From Bacillota bacterium (lineage in GTDB: Bacteria > Bacillota > Clostridia > Oscillospirales > Butyricicoccaceae): 15,603 nucleotides of DNA. The translations under genes were made by a program, and so were the position numbers. Positions 1 through 6,591 of the stretch are shown here, piece after piece. The notes below the pieces were generated by a model. The model was not told where the DNA came from and made no database searches. It saw nothing but the letters and a program-made list of their open reading frames with translations. The stretch's first letter is position 1; each line of letters begins with the position of its first letter. Location: the NCBI GenBank assembly GCA_030705725.1, contig JAUZPW010000010.1:1-15603 (forward strand), written 5' to 3'.

Positions 1-521
1 TAAAAGATAAGCTCTGAAAGCCGTTCCGGCCTGTAGACGACGGCAAAGTACCCTCCCCATTTAAGAAAGCGGGCGGCCGTTTTTAACAGCCCGGGAAGCG
101 AGCAGGCCGATTCCGACCTCGCAAGCCCCCTCGCGCCCTCGGCTTTTTTCCCCGACCCGTATGCGAAATAAGGCGGGTTTGAAACGGCGAGATCAAAGCT
201 GTTGGGTTCGAGCGGCAGATCCTTCGAGCAGAAATCGGCGCGGTGTATTTTAATATTGTCACGCATCCCGTTTAAGCTGATGTTTTCGTCGGCGAGAGCG
301 CAGGCGGCGTCGGAAATTTCAATCCCATCGAACTCAGCTGTTTTTTCCCGCCCCGCGAGAAGAAAGGAAAGCGCGCCGTTCCCGGCACCCAGGTCCAACA
401 CCCGCATGTTTTTTTTGACGGTGGCGAAATCCGATAACAGCACCGTGTCAAGGCCGAGTGAGTGACATTTATCGTCCTGCAAAATGCGCATCCCGTTAAA
501 AAGAAAAACCGAGTTCTTCAT
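1..521 (-). CDS. TrmN6/YfiC-like tRNA adenine-N6 methyltransferase (3' end cut off)
   Basis: The first 173 residues are present; the gene runs off the left edge without a stop. The start is ATG at 521-519, with the ribosome binding site GAGGAGG (complement of 530-536) eight bases upstream. The translation carries an S-adenosylmethionine-binding motif I, VLDLGAGNGALS (about residues 41-52), an acidic residue in the next strand (GIEIS, about 66-70), and the catalytic NPPY motif of amino-N6 methyltransferases (115-118). The SG and AR residues further on are typical of the YfiC/TrmN6 group. That family methylates N6 of adenosine 37 in tRNA1(Val) in Escherichia coli; Firmicutes homologues (YabB type) are usually annotated the same way, but their substrate is less certain. 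The short N-terminal lead-in (MKNSVFLFNGMRILQDD) is also family-like. Other N6-adenine or protein N5-glutamine methyltransferases share NPPY, so the substrate is inferred while the fold is clear. Confidence 0.82.
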   Translation of the reverse strand, partial: MKNSVFLFNGMRILQDDKCHSLGLDTVLLSDFATVKKNMRVLDLGAGNGALSFLLAGREKTAEFDGIEISDAACALADENISLNGMRDNIKIHRADFCSKDLPLEPNSFDLAVSNPPYFAYGSGKKAEGARGLARSESACSLPGLLKTAARFLKWGGYFAVVYRPERLSELIF

Positions 522-544
522 ATATGCCGCCTCCTCTCAGAATC

Positions 545-573
545 AATATACACGTGGAAAGCGTCAAAGTCAA
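545..573 (-). promoter_or_regulatory. Sigma-A-type promoter for the tRNA methyltransferase gene
   Basis: Read on the minus strand, TTGACT (complement of 568-573) is followed by exactly 17 bases and TATATT (complement of 545-550). Transcription would begin near 538, giving a leader of about 17 bases that contains the ribosome binding site. Match and spacing are good, but no transcript data are available. Confidence 0.5.
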
Positions 574-585
574 AAAAAGCTTAGC

Positions 586-615
586 TGAATAATTCTTGTT
601 GCGCGAGACAGAATA
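586..615 (+). promoter_or_regulatory. Candidate sigma-G (forespore) promoter for sleB
   Basis: TGAATA (586-591) is followed by 17 bases and CAGAATA (609-615). The known sigma-G pattern is roughly TGAATA, 17-18 bases, CATNNTA, so only one fixed position differs. Transcription would begin around 621-623, just before the GGAGG ribosome binding site at 627-631. Forespore expression is expected for sleB from Bacillus knowledge. The match is by eye, and short motifs occur by chance. Confidence 0.42.
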
Positions 616-639
616 ATCAAGAATTTGGAGGTTTTGACA

Positions 640-1323
640 ATGCGGGATAAAAGTAAGCTTGTTTATGGCATAGTGCTGCTTTTTATATTGAATATTGTTA
701 TTATAGGGCTCTTTCAGACCGCGCCGGCAGCCGAGGCGGCGACCTACAGGCGCGGCTCGTCCGGCGCCGTCGTCCGAAAAGTCCAGCAAAGGCTTAAAGA
801 CTGGGGCTACTATAAGGGCGCGGTCGACGGTATATACGGCTCGAAAACCGTTGCGGCGGTCAAGTATTTTCAGAAAAAGCACGGCCTTTCGGCCGACGGA
901 ATATGCGGCCCCAGAACGCTTTCGGCGATAGGCGTCTCCGGCGGGTCTTCGAGCGGCGTTTCGGGCAGCAGGAATAACGATCTGTATCTGTTGGCGCGGA
1001 TTATTTCGGCGGAATCGAGAGGAGAGCCGTATATAGGCCAGATAGCCGTCGGCGCCGTCATAATGAACCGCGTGCAGCACCCGTCTTTCCCGAACACAAT
1101 CTCTGGAGTGATCTACCAGCCGGGCGCGTTCACAGCCGTAACCGACGGTCAGTTCAATAAGCCGGTCACGCCGGCGGCAAGGCGCGCGGCGCAGGAAGCC
1201 TTAAACGGATACGACCCCTCCGGAGGAGCGATTTATTATTATAACCCGGCAAAAACGACTAGCAAATGGATATATTCAAGGCCGGTAATAAAAAAAATCG
1301 GCACGCATATATTTGCCAGATAA
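640..1323 (+). CDS. sleB: Spore cortex-lytic enzyme SleB-like (peptidoglycan-binding domain plus SleB hydrolase domain)
   Basis: A 227-residue secreted protein. Residues 1-34 form a signal peptide: basic MRDKSK, then a hydrophobic stretch ending in an AEAA-type cleavage region. Residues 38-97 are a PG_binding_1 repeat (GSSGAVVRKVQQRL, DGIYGSKT, VKYFQKKHGL). A Gly/Ser linker (99-110) leads to the SleB/CwlJ-type Hydrolase_2 domain (113-227), with the conserved ARIISAESRGEPY segment; Glu125 there is the likely catalytic acid. In Bacillus, SleB is a lytic transglycosylase that cuts muramic-delta-lactam cortex peptidoglycan at germination; the same role is inferred here. The start is ATG 640, eight bases after GGAGG at 627-631; an in-frame TTG at 625 would overlap that site and is rejected. 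No ypeB is seen next to it, although ypeB follows sleB in Bacillus. A vegetative paralogue of the hydrolase family cannot be excluded. Confidence 0.88.
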   Translation: MRDKSKLVYGIVLLFILNIVIIGLFQTAPAAEAATYRRGSSGAVVRKVQQRLKDWGYYKGAVDGIYGSKTVAAVKYFQKKHGLSADGICGPRTLSAIGVSGGSSSGVSGSRNNDLYLLARIISAESRGEPYIGQIAVGAVIMNRVQHPSFPNTISGVIYQPGAFTAVTDGQFNKPVTPAARRAAQEALNGYDPSGGAIYYYNPAKTTSKWIYSRPVIKKIGTHIFAR

Positions 1324-1332
1324 ACAAATTCA

Positions 1333-1377
1333 AGCGGAGCGGGCTGAGGCGCGGCGCTTCGGCCCGCTGTAGCCGCT
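1333..1377 (+). terminator. Strong hairpin downstream of sleB, no U-tract
   Basis: AGCGGGC (1338-1344) pairs with GCCCGCT (1362-1368), and the stem continues inward with wobble pairs to a small loop at 1351-1355. A second outer stem, AGCGG (1333-1337) with CCGCT (1373-1377), encloses it. No T-run follows, so it is either a poor intrinsic terminator or a 3' stabilising structure for the sleB mRNA. Confidence 0.4.
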
Positions 1378-1393
1378 GTAAAGGCGTCCGTAC

Positions 1394-1422
1394 TTGACAC
1401 ATAACGCAAATTAAGATAAAAT
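1394..1422 (+). promoter_or_regulatory. Sigma-A promoter for rny
   Basis: A perfect TTGACA (1394-1399) is followed by a 17-base spacer and TAAAAT (1417-1422, five of six matches to TATAAT). Transcription would begin near 1429, leaving a leader of about 100 bases that is very rich in A and T before the rny start. Confidence 0.75.
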
Positions 1423-1506
1423 CAAATATTGTGGTAGGAAGCACATTTTTTGCGGAATATATATAAAAAAATATGGCTTTATACTGTCGTTTTATAAAAA
1501 TATAAT

Positions 1507-1513
1507 AAGGAGG
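1507..1513 (+). promoter_or_regulatory. Ribosome binding site deciding the rny start
   Basis: AAGGAGG is a near-perfect Shine-Dalgarno site. An in-frame GTG at 1513 overlaps it and cannot be the start. The next in-frame ATG, at 1528, is 14 bases away, longer than usual. The following ATG at 1537 would be 23 bases away. Confidence 0.6.
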
Positions 1514-1527
1514 TGCTGTTTAATCGG

Positions 1528-3084
1528 ATGGCAAATATGTTAATCGTTTTTATTATACCGGTAGTAGTCGCATTCATCGGACTTATTATAGGGATAATCG
1601 TTGGCTTTTTATATAGAAAATCCGTTGCCGAGAAAGAGATCGGTAGCGCTGAAGAAGAAGCCAGAAAAATGTTGAATGAAGCGATCAAGGCATGCGAAGC
1701 CAAGAAACGCGAAGCGTTGATCGAAGCGCGCGAGGAGATACATAAAAATCGCGCCGAAGCAGACAAGGAAATCAAGGAACGCCGCATCGACCTGCAAAAA
1801 CAGGAGCGCAGGCTTCAGCAAAAAGAAGAAGCGCTCGACCGCAAATACGAAACCATAGAACAAAAAGACGAAACGCTCAACCGCAAGCTGAAGGAAGCGG
1901 AGGAACATCAGGAAGAAATCAAAGCCGTCAAAAAAAGCCAGCTTGAGCTTTTGGAGAAAATCTCCGGAATGACCGCCGAGGAAGCAAAGGACTATATCGT
2001 GAAAATCGTTGAGTCCGAAGCGCGCCATGAATCGGCGATGAAGCTGAAGGAAATAGAGCAGGAGCTAAAAGAAGACGCCGACAGGAAAGCCCGGGAGCTT
2101 ATCTCCCTTGCGATCCAGAGGTGCGCCGCGGATCATGTAACCGAGGCGACGGTTTCATCCGTGCCTCTTCCGAACGACGAAATGAAGGGCCGCATTATCG
2201 GCCGCGAAGGCCGCAATATAAGAACGCTTGAAACCCTGACCGGAGTTGACCTAATAATCGACGACACGCCCGAAGCGATCACCCTTTCGAGCTTTGATCC
2301 GGTCCGCCGCGAGGTGGCGAGGCTGGCGCTTGAGAAGCTCATTTCGGACGGGCGCATCCATCCGGCGAGGATCGAGGAAATGGTTGAAAAATCCCGCCGC
2401 GAGGTTGATAACATAATCAAGCAGGAGGGCGAGAGCGCGACCTTCGAAACCGGCATCCACGGCATTCATCCGGAGCTTATAAAGCTTCTGGGCAGGATGC
2501 GTTACCGCACGAGCTACGGGCAGAACGTGCTCGCGCATTCGATCGAAGTCTCGCATCTTTCAGGGCTGCTCGCGGCCGAGCTTGGCGTCGACGTAACTGT
2601 TGCGAAAAGAGCGGGGCTGCTGCATGACATCGGGAAATCGGTCGACCATGAAATCGAGGGTTCGCACGTGGCGATCGGCGTCGACATCGCGAAAAAATAT
2701 AAGGAAAGCCGCGAGGTAATCCACGCCATAGAAGCCCACCACGGCGACGTCGAGCCGCAGACCGTAATAGCGTGCATAGTGCAGGCGGCGGACGCCATAT
2801 CGGCGGCGCGGCCGGGAGCCAGGCGTGAAAATCTCGAAGCGTATATTAAACGGCTGGAGAAGCTTGAAGAGCTCGCGAATAATTTCGCCGGCGTCGATAA
2901 ATCCTTCGCCATTCAGGCGGGCCGTGAAATCAGGATAATAGTAAAGCCGGAGGAAGTCAGCGACGACGATATGGTGATACTTGCTAGGGAGCTTTCGAAG
3001 AAAATAGAAACGGAGCTCGACTATCCGGGCCAGATAAAGGTTCATATGATCCGCGAAACCCGCGCGATCGAGTATGCAAAATAA
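1528..3084 (+). CDS. rny: Ribonuclease Y
   Basis: A 518-residue endoribonuclease that initiates mRNA decay and processing at the membrane, matching the usual length of about 520. In order: an N-terminal transmembrane helix (about residues 4-29), a long charged coiled coil (about 35-195), a KH RNA-binding domain with GRIIGREGR (221-229) and the adjoining NIRTLETLTG, and an HD phosphohydrolase domain with LLHDIGK (His366, Asp367 metal ligands). The C-terminus, IRETRAIEYAK, closely resembles Bacillus RNase Y. The chosen start is ATG 1528; the 14-base spacing from AAGGAGG is long, so translation may be modest. The gene appears monocistronic, with its own promoter at 1394-1422 and terminator at 3092-3124. 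In Bacillus ymdB directly follows it; here ymdB lies 3.7 kb away, beyond an inserted minus-strand operon. Confidence 0.97.
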   Translation: MANMLIVFIIPVVVAFIGLIIGIIVGFLYRKSVAEKEIGSAEEEARKMLNEAIKACEAKKREALIEAREEIHKNRAEADKEIKERRIDLQKQERRLQQKEEALDRKYETIEQKDETLNRKLKEAEEHQEEIKAVKKSQLELLEKISGMTAEEAKDYIVKIVESEARHESAMKLKEIEQELKEDADRKARELISLAIQRCAADHVTEATVSSVPLPNDEMKGRIIGREGRNIRTLETLTGVDLIIDDTPEAITLSSFDPVRREVARLALEKLISDGRIHPARIEEMVEKSRREVDNIIKQEGESATFETGIHGIHPELIKLLGRMRYRTSYGQNVLAHSIEVSHLSGLLAAELGVDVTVAKRAGLLHDIGKSVDHEIEGSHVAIGVDIAKKYKESREVIHAIEAHHGDVEPQTVIACIVQAADAISAARPGARRENLEAYIKRLEKLEELANNFAGVDKSFAIQAGREIRIIVKPEEVSDDDMVILARELSKKIETELDYPGQIKVHMIRETRAIEYAK

Positions 3085-3091
3085 AAAGTTT

Positions 3092-3124
3092 ACGAGGGGG
3101 AGTTAATTCCCCCTCGTTCTTTTT
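3092..3124 (+). terminator. Intrinsic terminator of rny, probably bidirectional
   Basis: ACGAGGGGG (3092-3100) pairs perfectly with CCCCCTCGT (3109-3117) around an eight-base loop, followed by TCTTTTTC. An A-rich stretch (3081-3090) precedes the stem, so on the minus strand the hairpin is followed by a U-rich tail and could also stop transcripts from the convergent histidine kinase gene. Confidence 0.88.
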
Positions 3125-3136
3125 CAAAACGTGAAA

Positions 3137-3158
3137 GCCGGCGGATTTCCCCGCCGGC
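3137..3158 (-). terminator. Second hairpin between convergent genes, likely for the histidine kinase operon
   Basis: GCCGGCGG (3137-3144) pairs perfectly with CCGCCGGC (3151-3158) around a six-base loop. On the minus strand the hairpin lies 37 bases past the kinase stop and is followed by TTTCACGTTTTG, a moderate U-tail. On the plus strand GGTTTATTTTA follows shortly after, so it may work both ways. Confidence 0.6.
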
Positions 3159-3194
3159 CGGTTTATTTTATGTCGGTTTATAAGAGCCTCCCGC

Positions 3195-5297
3195 TCAGCC
3201 GAAATAATGCAGATCGGCCATTTCCATAAGTATAAGGCTCGACCTTTTCTCATCGTTGCAGACGCTTTTAAGCATAAGCTGGTTCATAGCTTCGGAATTA
3301 AGGTACTTCGATATGGTGAACTCGAAAACGCTGCCCTCGCCGGGCCGGCTTTTTACCGTTATTTCCCCCTTGTGCGCGTTAACGAGCGACTTAACGATTG
3401 AAAGCCCGATGCCGCTGCCGTCGCTGTTTTGAATAAAGCTTCTTTTGGGCATGCGGAATTTGTCGAATACATAGGGCAGCGCAGACGGATCGATTCCGAC
3501 CCCAGTGTCCCTGACGGTGATTTTGACGAAATTTTTGCCGTTTGACAGAGAAACGCCGATCTCTCCCCCGGGCTTAGTGTTTTTAATCGCGTTTGATAAT
3601 AGATTAAGCAGTATCCGTTCAATTTTGTCCTTGTCGCAGTAGAGATAAAGCGGGTCGGTAATATCGCATGTAAACCTGAGCGTAATGCCGCGGGCGGCGG
3701 CGTAAACGTCGACCGACCTGACAAGCTGTGACAGAAGCCTCGGCATATCGCAGTTTTCAAGATTAAGCTCGAGAAAATCGGAGCCAAGCCTCGAGAGGTC
3801 GATAAGGTTTGAAACGAGGCGCAGAAGCTTGTAGGAATTCTGTTCCATATATCCGAAAAATTTCTCATACTCGCGGTTGAAGCTTTCGTCGTCCGCGGTT
3901 TTGAGCTTGATTTTCATCAGCTGTAGCGAAGACAAAATAATGTTCAGAGGGGTTTTGAACTCATGTGAAAGCTGCGCGAAAAACTCGAGCTTAAGTTTTT
4001 CCGTGGCTATGTTTTTTTCAAGCTCTCTGTTTTCGGCAATTATTTTTTCCTGATCCGTAATATCCCTGGAAACGGTTACGATGCAGTTCCCTTCCGGCAT
4101 AAACCTCGCGTTGCATAAAAGCTCGATCACTTCGCCGTTTTTGCATAAAAAACGGTTCCTGTACCCCTTGACCGTGCGTTTTTTGCTGCTCATAACGGCG
4201 CGGCAGATATTTTTGTCCCTGTCCTCCGGCAATAAGAAATCGGAATATTCCCTGCTTATGAATTCATCCTGCTGGTAGCCAAGTCTTTTGCACATGTTCG
4301 GGCTTATCTTTTCAAAGCGCCCGGCCGTGTCAAAGATTGCTATTAAGCTTATGCTGTCCGAAAATAAAACGTCGATGCTGGTTTCTATTTTCTTGCGTAC
4401 TGAAAGCTCCTTAAGGAACTTTTCAATCAGCAGCGCGTTTTGCAGCTGGACGGAGAGATACCCGCAGAAAGTATTGCAGAAAGCGAGCCGTTCTTTGGAT
4501 AAAATCACCGCGCTCGAAAACGCCAGCGATAAAACCGCGATAACGGCGTCGCCGGATTTTACGGGTAAGTGAATGAGCGTGCGAACGCCCAGCTCTTTTA
4601 AGAGCAGCTGATCCTGAATGCTGTTTAAGTAGTTCCTTTTCAGTATAACCGTTTCGCCGGTTTTAAGGCAGCTGCCGAGCGAAGAGGACCGTAACAGCGC
4701 TTTCCTGAAAATCCTGTTTTTGTCGCAACCGGAAAAATCGTTTTTTATAAGCTCTCCCCCGCTTGTGAAGAAAACCTCGGCCATATCGGTGTTCGCAATA
4801 GCCCTGATGCTCTTTTTGGCATTTTCGACAATATCCCTGAGCGCCGTAAGGTTTAAGGATTCATCCAGACAGTCCCTGAGAAGAACGGTCTCCCGGCGGC
4901 GCGGCGCGCCCGGATTATTGCGCTTCTCGGCGGTAATATCGCGGAAAACTCCGGCATAAAATACCGGAAAGCCCTCAGCTTCCGTAAGCCTGTTTACCGA
5001 GGTCTCGATCCACAGCACCTTTTTGCGGATAACAGCCCTGTGAACGATTGTAACCGATTTTTCAGTGCTGAGCCTGGAGAGCTTTTCCTCGATAAAAGCT
5101 CTGTCCCTGGGATGAATTTTTGAAAGAACAAAACGGGCGGATACTTTACCCGCCGGCTTAATGCAAAGAATGTCCCTGGCCTCGTCCGAAAGGATAATTT
5201 CCTCTGAATCCTTCAGCAGCCAGAAATTGCCGAATTTGCCGGAGCTTCGAACGTTTCCGGAGAGCTCGTGCGTCAAATATGCGTTTTCATTTCCCAT
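3195..5297 (-). CDS. Cytoplasmic PAS-GAF-PAS sensor histidine kinase
   Basis: A 700-residue kinase with no signal peptide or transmembrane segment, so it senses an intracellular cue. Domains: PAS (about 20-125, ending in the typical GVFRDITAEK), GAF-like (about 150-292), PAS (about 305-425, ending TVSRDITDQEK), HisKA with phosphoacceptor His445 in LSHEFKTPLN, and HATPase_c with N box (LLNLLSNAIKNT, Asn565 and Asn569), G1 box (DTGVGI, from Asp597) and G2 box (GSGIGLS, from Gly627). All catalytic motifs look intact. A tail of about 35 residues follows the ATPase domain. The start ATG at 5297 has GAGGAGA seven bases upstream. It is the last gene of the operon, 32 bases after the Spo0A-family regulator, so that regulator is the probable phosphorylation target. 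Direct phosphorylation of Spo0A by orphan kinases, without Spo0F/Spo0B, is known in Clostridia. The ligands of the PAS and GAF domains cannot be read from the sequence. Confidence 0.92.
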   Translation of the reverse strand: MGNENAYLTHELSGNVRSSGKFGNFWLLKDSEEIILSDEARDILCIKPAGKVSARFVLSKIHPRDRAFIEEKLSRLSTEKSVTIVHRAVIRKKVLWIETSVNRLTEAEGFPVFYAGVFRDITAEKRNNPGAPRRRETVLLRDCLDESLNLTALRDIVENAKKSIRAIANTDMAEVFFTSGGELIKNDFSGCDKNRIFRKALLRSSSLGSCLKTGETVILKRNYLNSIQDQLLLKELGVRTLIHLPVKSGDAVIAVLSLAFSSAVILSKERLAFCNTFCGYLSVQLQNALLIEKFLKELSVRKKIETSIDVLFSDSISLIAIFDTAGRFEKISPNMCKRLGYQQDEFISREYSDFLLPEDRDKNICRAVMSSKKRTVKGYRNRFLCKNGEVIELLCNARFMPEGNCIVTVSRDITDQEKIIAENRELEKNIATEKLKLEFFAQLSHEFKTPLNIILSSLQLMKIKLKTADDESFNREYEKFFGYMEQNSYKLLRLVSNLIDLSRLGSDFLELNLENCDMPRLLSQLVRSVDVYAAARGITLRFTCDITDPLYLYCDKDKIERILLNLLSNAIKNTKPGGEIGVSLSNGKNFVKITVRDTGVGIDPSALPYVFDKFRMPKRSFIQNSDGSGIGLSIVKSLVNAHKGEITVKSRPGEGSVFEFTISKYLNSEAMNQLMLKSVCNDEKRSSLILMEMADLHYFG

Positions 5298-5329
5298 TGA
5301 ATTGTCTCCTCAGGAGGTCGGCGTCAGAA

Positions 5330-6103
5330 TCAGATGCCTATTTTCAGTTTTTCACTGTTTTCCATCTTGATTTTTTCAGCCAAATTTGATAAAAATCTGC
5401 TGTTTGACGGCTTTTTATCTGTGGGAGTGGCGGTAAGGCGCATCAGATCCCTGAAAGATTCGTTGTTAAGTTTGTAGACCCGGTCGATGGTTTTGCGGAT
5501 TGAGCTTTCAACGCATTCGACCGAGGTGTTGTTCGATTTCGCGATTGTTTTGTAAATCTGCTTCGTGATCGGAAAGGCGCGTTCTTCCTGAACGATCATC
5601 TTCACGGCTTCAGTGATATATTTGTAGCCGAGTATATTGGTGGGGACGCCCAGTTCAATAACGTTTTTCTTTATAATGCCCGAAGTCGGCTGCTCCTCGG
5701 GGGCAGCCTTGCTTTCCCGGGTTTTCCCTGTCATAAGGTAAATCCGCTGGAGCAGGTCCTCAAGGTTATAGGGCTTTATCATATAATAGGACGCCCCCAG
5801 AGACATGGCCGTCATCGTGACCCTTTCCTGACCGATAGCGGAAAGAACCAGAATGCAGGGCTTTTTCGGGGGCGGGCATTCGCAGAGCCTTTGAAGAACG
5901 GACACCCCGTCGAGCTTGGGCATAATTATGTCAAGCAGGACGACATCCGGGCAAAGCCTGTTTATATCCTCAATGGCGTCGGCTCCGTTATTTGCGATCC
6001 CGCAAACTTCAATATCCGGCGTAAGGTCGAAAAAATTATTCAATATGTCGCAAATCTCGTCGTTGTCGTCGACAACCAGAACGCGGATTTTGTCTGTTTC
6101 CAT
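5330..6103 (-). CDS. spo0A: Spo0A-family response regulator (divergent recognition helix)
   Basis: A 257-residue protein with an N-terminal receiver domain: acidic pocket Asp12/Asp13 (VLVVDDND), phosphoacceptor Asp58 (LLDIIMPKLDG), Ser88 and Lys110 (ASYYMIKPYNLEDL). A linker leads to a Spo0A_C DNA-binding domain (about 145-250), recognisable from IELGVPTNILGYKYI, PITKQIYKTIAK, and KPSNSRFLSNLAEKI. Spo0A is the master regulator of sporulation entry. The second ATG (6103) is preferred because AAAGGA lies six bases upstream; the adjacent ATG at 6106 is only three bases away, and a longer reading from 6160 overlaps the upstream gene. In the recognition helix two positions that are arginine in Bacillus Spo0A are Cys197 and Ser200, while Arg203 is kept and His is replaced by Lys204. 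It may be a paralogue or a diverged orthologue; the usual neighbour spoIVB is absent. Confidence 0.86.
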   Translation of the reverse strand: METDKIRVLVVDDNDEICDILNNFFDLTPDIEVCGIANNGADAIEDINRLCPDVVLLDIIMPKLDGVSVLQRLCECPPPKKPCILVLSAIGQERVTMTAMSLGASYYMIKPYNLEDLLQRIYLMTGKTRESKAAPEEQPTSGIIKKNVIELGVPTNILGYKYITEAVKMIVQEERAFPITKQIYKTIAKSNNTSVECVESSIRKTIDRVYKLNNESFRDLMRLTATPTDKKPSNSRFLSNLAEKIKMENSEKLKIGI

Positions 6104-6125
6104 CATCTGTCCTTTCCGAAAATGC

Positions 6126-6416
6126 TTAAAGCTCCGTTTCAGCCACAAAATCCGTAACAATATCGCGCCATACGTCTATCATGATAGCATTTTCAAATAA
6201 AAGGGTCAATAAAGACCTGATCCTGCTTTCAGAGGCGGATATGTCCGAAAGCTCGTCCGTGCGGCAGCATGACTTGCATTTCTCGGACACCTGGATGCCA
6301 TACGATTTCCGGCCTTCAAAGTCGGTCTCGAGCAGGCAGTAGGATACCTCCGATCCCTGCTGCAGCCCAGCTATGTCGGACATGCTTCTGCTGTAAACGT
6401 TAACAACCGATTTCAT
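6126..6416 (-). CDS. Small protein resembling DUF6514, first gene of the Spo0A-like operon
   Basis: A 96-residue soluble protein of unknown function. The pattern SYCLLET, then GRKSYGIQVSE, and a C-terminal half (SRIRSLLTLLFENAIMIDVWRDIVTDFV) resembles the small clostridial family DUF6514 as I remember it; this was not checked by search. The start is strong: AGAGGAGG precedes the ATG at 6416 by nine bases. It ends 22 bases before the Spo0A-family gene, so the two are very likely co-transcribed. Cys47, Cys50 and Cys51 form a CxxCC cluster, which could bind metal or respond to redox but may mean nothing. No signal peptide or membrane segment is visible. A role as a modulator of the regulator or kinase is only a guess from position. 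Confidence 0.75.
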   Translation of the reverse strand: MKSVVNVYSRSMSDIAGLQQGSEVSYCLLETDFEGRKSYGIQVSEKCKSCCRTDELSDISASESRIRSLLTLLFENAIMIDVWRDIVTDFVAETEL

Positions 6417-6453
6417 CTGTTGAAGCCTCCTCTAAATTTGACATAATAGCCGT

Positions 6454-6483
6454 TTATTCTACTATACTCCCATAATATCGGAC
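6454..6483 (-). promoter_or_regulatory. Candidate sigma-H-like promoter of the Spo0A-like operon
   Basis: On the minus strand GTAGAATAA (complement of 6454-6462) fits the sigma-H -10 pattern RNNGAATWW fully. Twelve bases upstream, GTCCGATAT (complement of 6475-6483) is a weak fit to the -35 pattern RNAGGAWWW, with two mismatches. A sigma-A reading is also possible: TATAGT (complement of 6461-6466) with a poor -35, as at Spo0A-activated promoters. Bacillus spo0A itself is induced through sigma-H. Confidence 0.3.
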
Positions 6484-6498
6484 ATTCATTAAGAAAAA

Positions 6499-6515
6499 AT
6501 CGACTTTTTTCGACG
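6499..6515 (-). promoter_or_regulatory. Tandem 0A-box-like operator upstream of the Spo0A-like operon
   Basis: On the minus strand CGTCGAA (complement of 6509-6515) and AGTCGAT (complement of 6499-6505) are separated by three bases, so the GTCGA cores repeat exactly 10 bp apart. The Bacillus 0A box is TGTCGAA, and Spo0A dimers bind two direct repeats with a 3-bp gap. The boxes match six and five of seven positions. A weaker TGTCCGA (complement of 6478-6484) lies 21 bp further on, two helical turns away. The position, about 85-100 bases from the first start codon, suits autoregulation. Confidence 0.5.
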
Positions 6516-6591
6516 CTGAAAGGCGATTTTTACCTGCTAAATACAGGGAATATTTAACTAACTTAAGCAAAAGACAACATAAAGCAATAAA

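Noticed and set aside
5305..5318. CTCC-TGA-GGAG inverted repeat over the kinase ribosome binding site as a translational switch
   Set aside because: The stem is only four base pairs with a three-base loop and is too weak to argue for regulation.
5330..6160. A longer N-terminus of the Spo0A-like protein starting at 6160
   Set aside because: The 19 extra residues do not resemble any Spo0A, would overlap the preceding gene by 35 bases and lack a ribosome binding site, whereas ATG 6103 has AAAGGA at good spacing.
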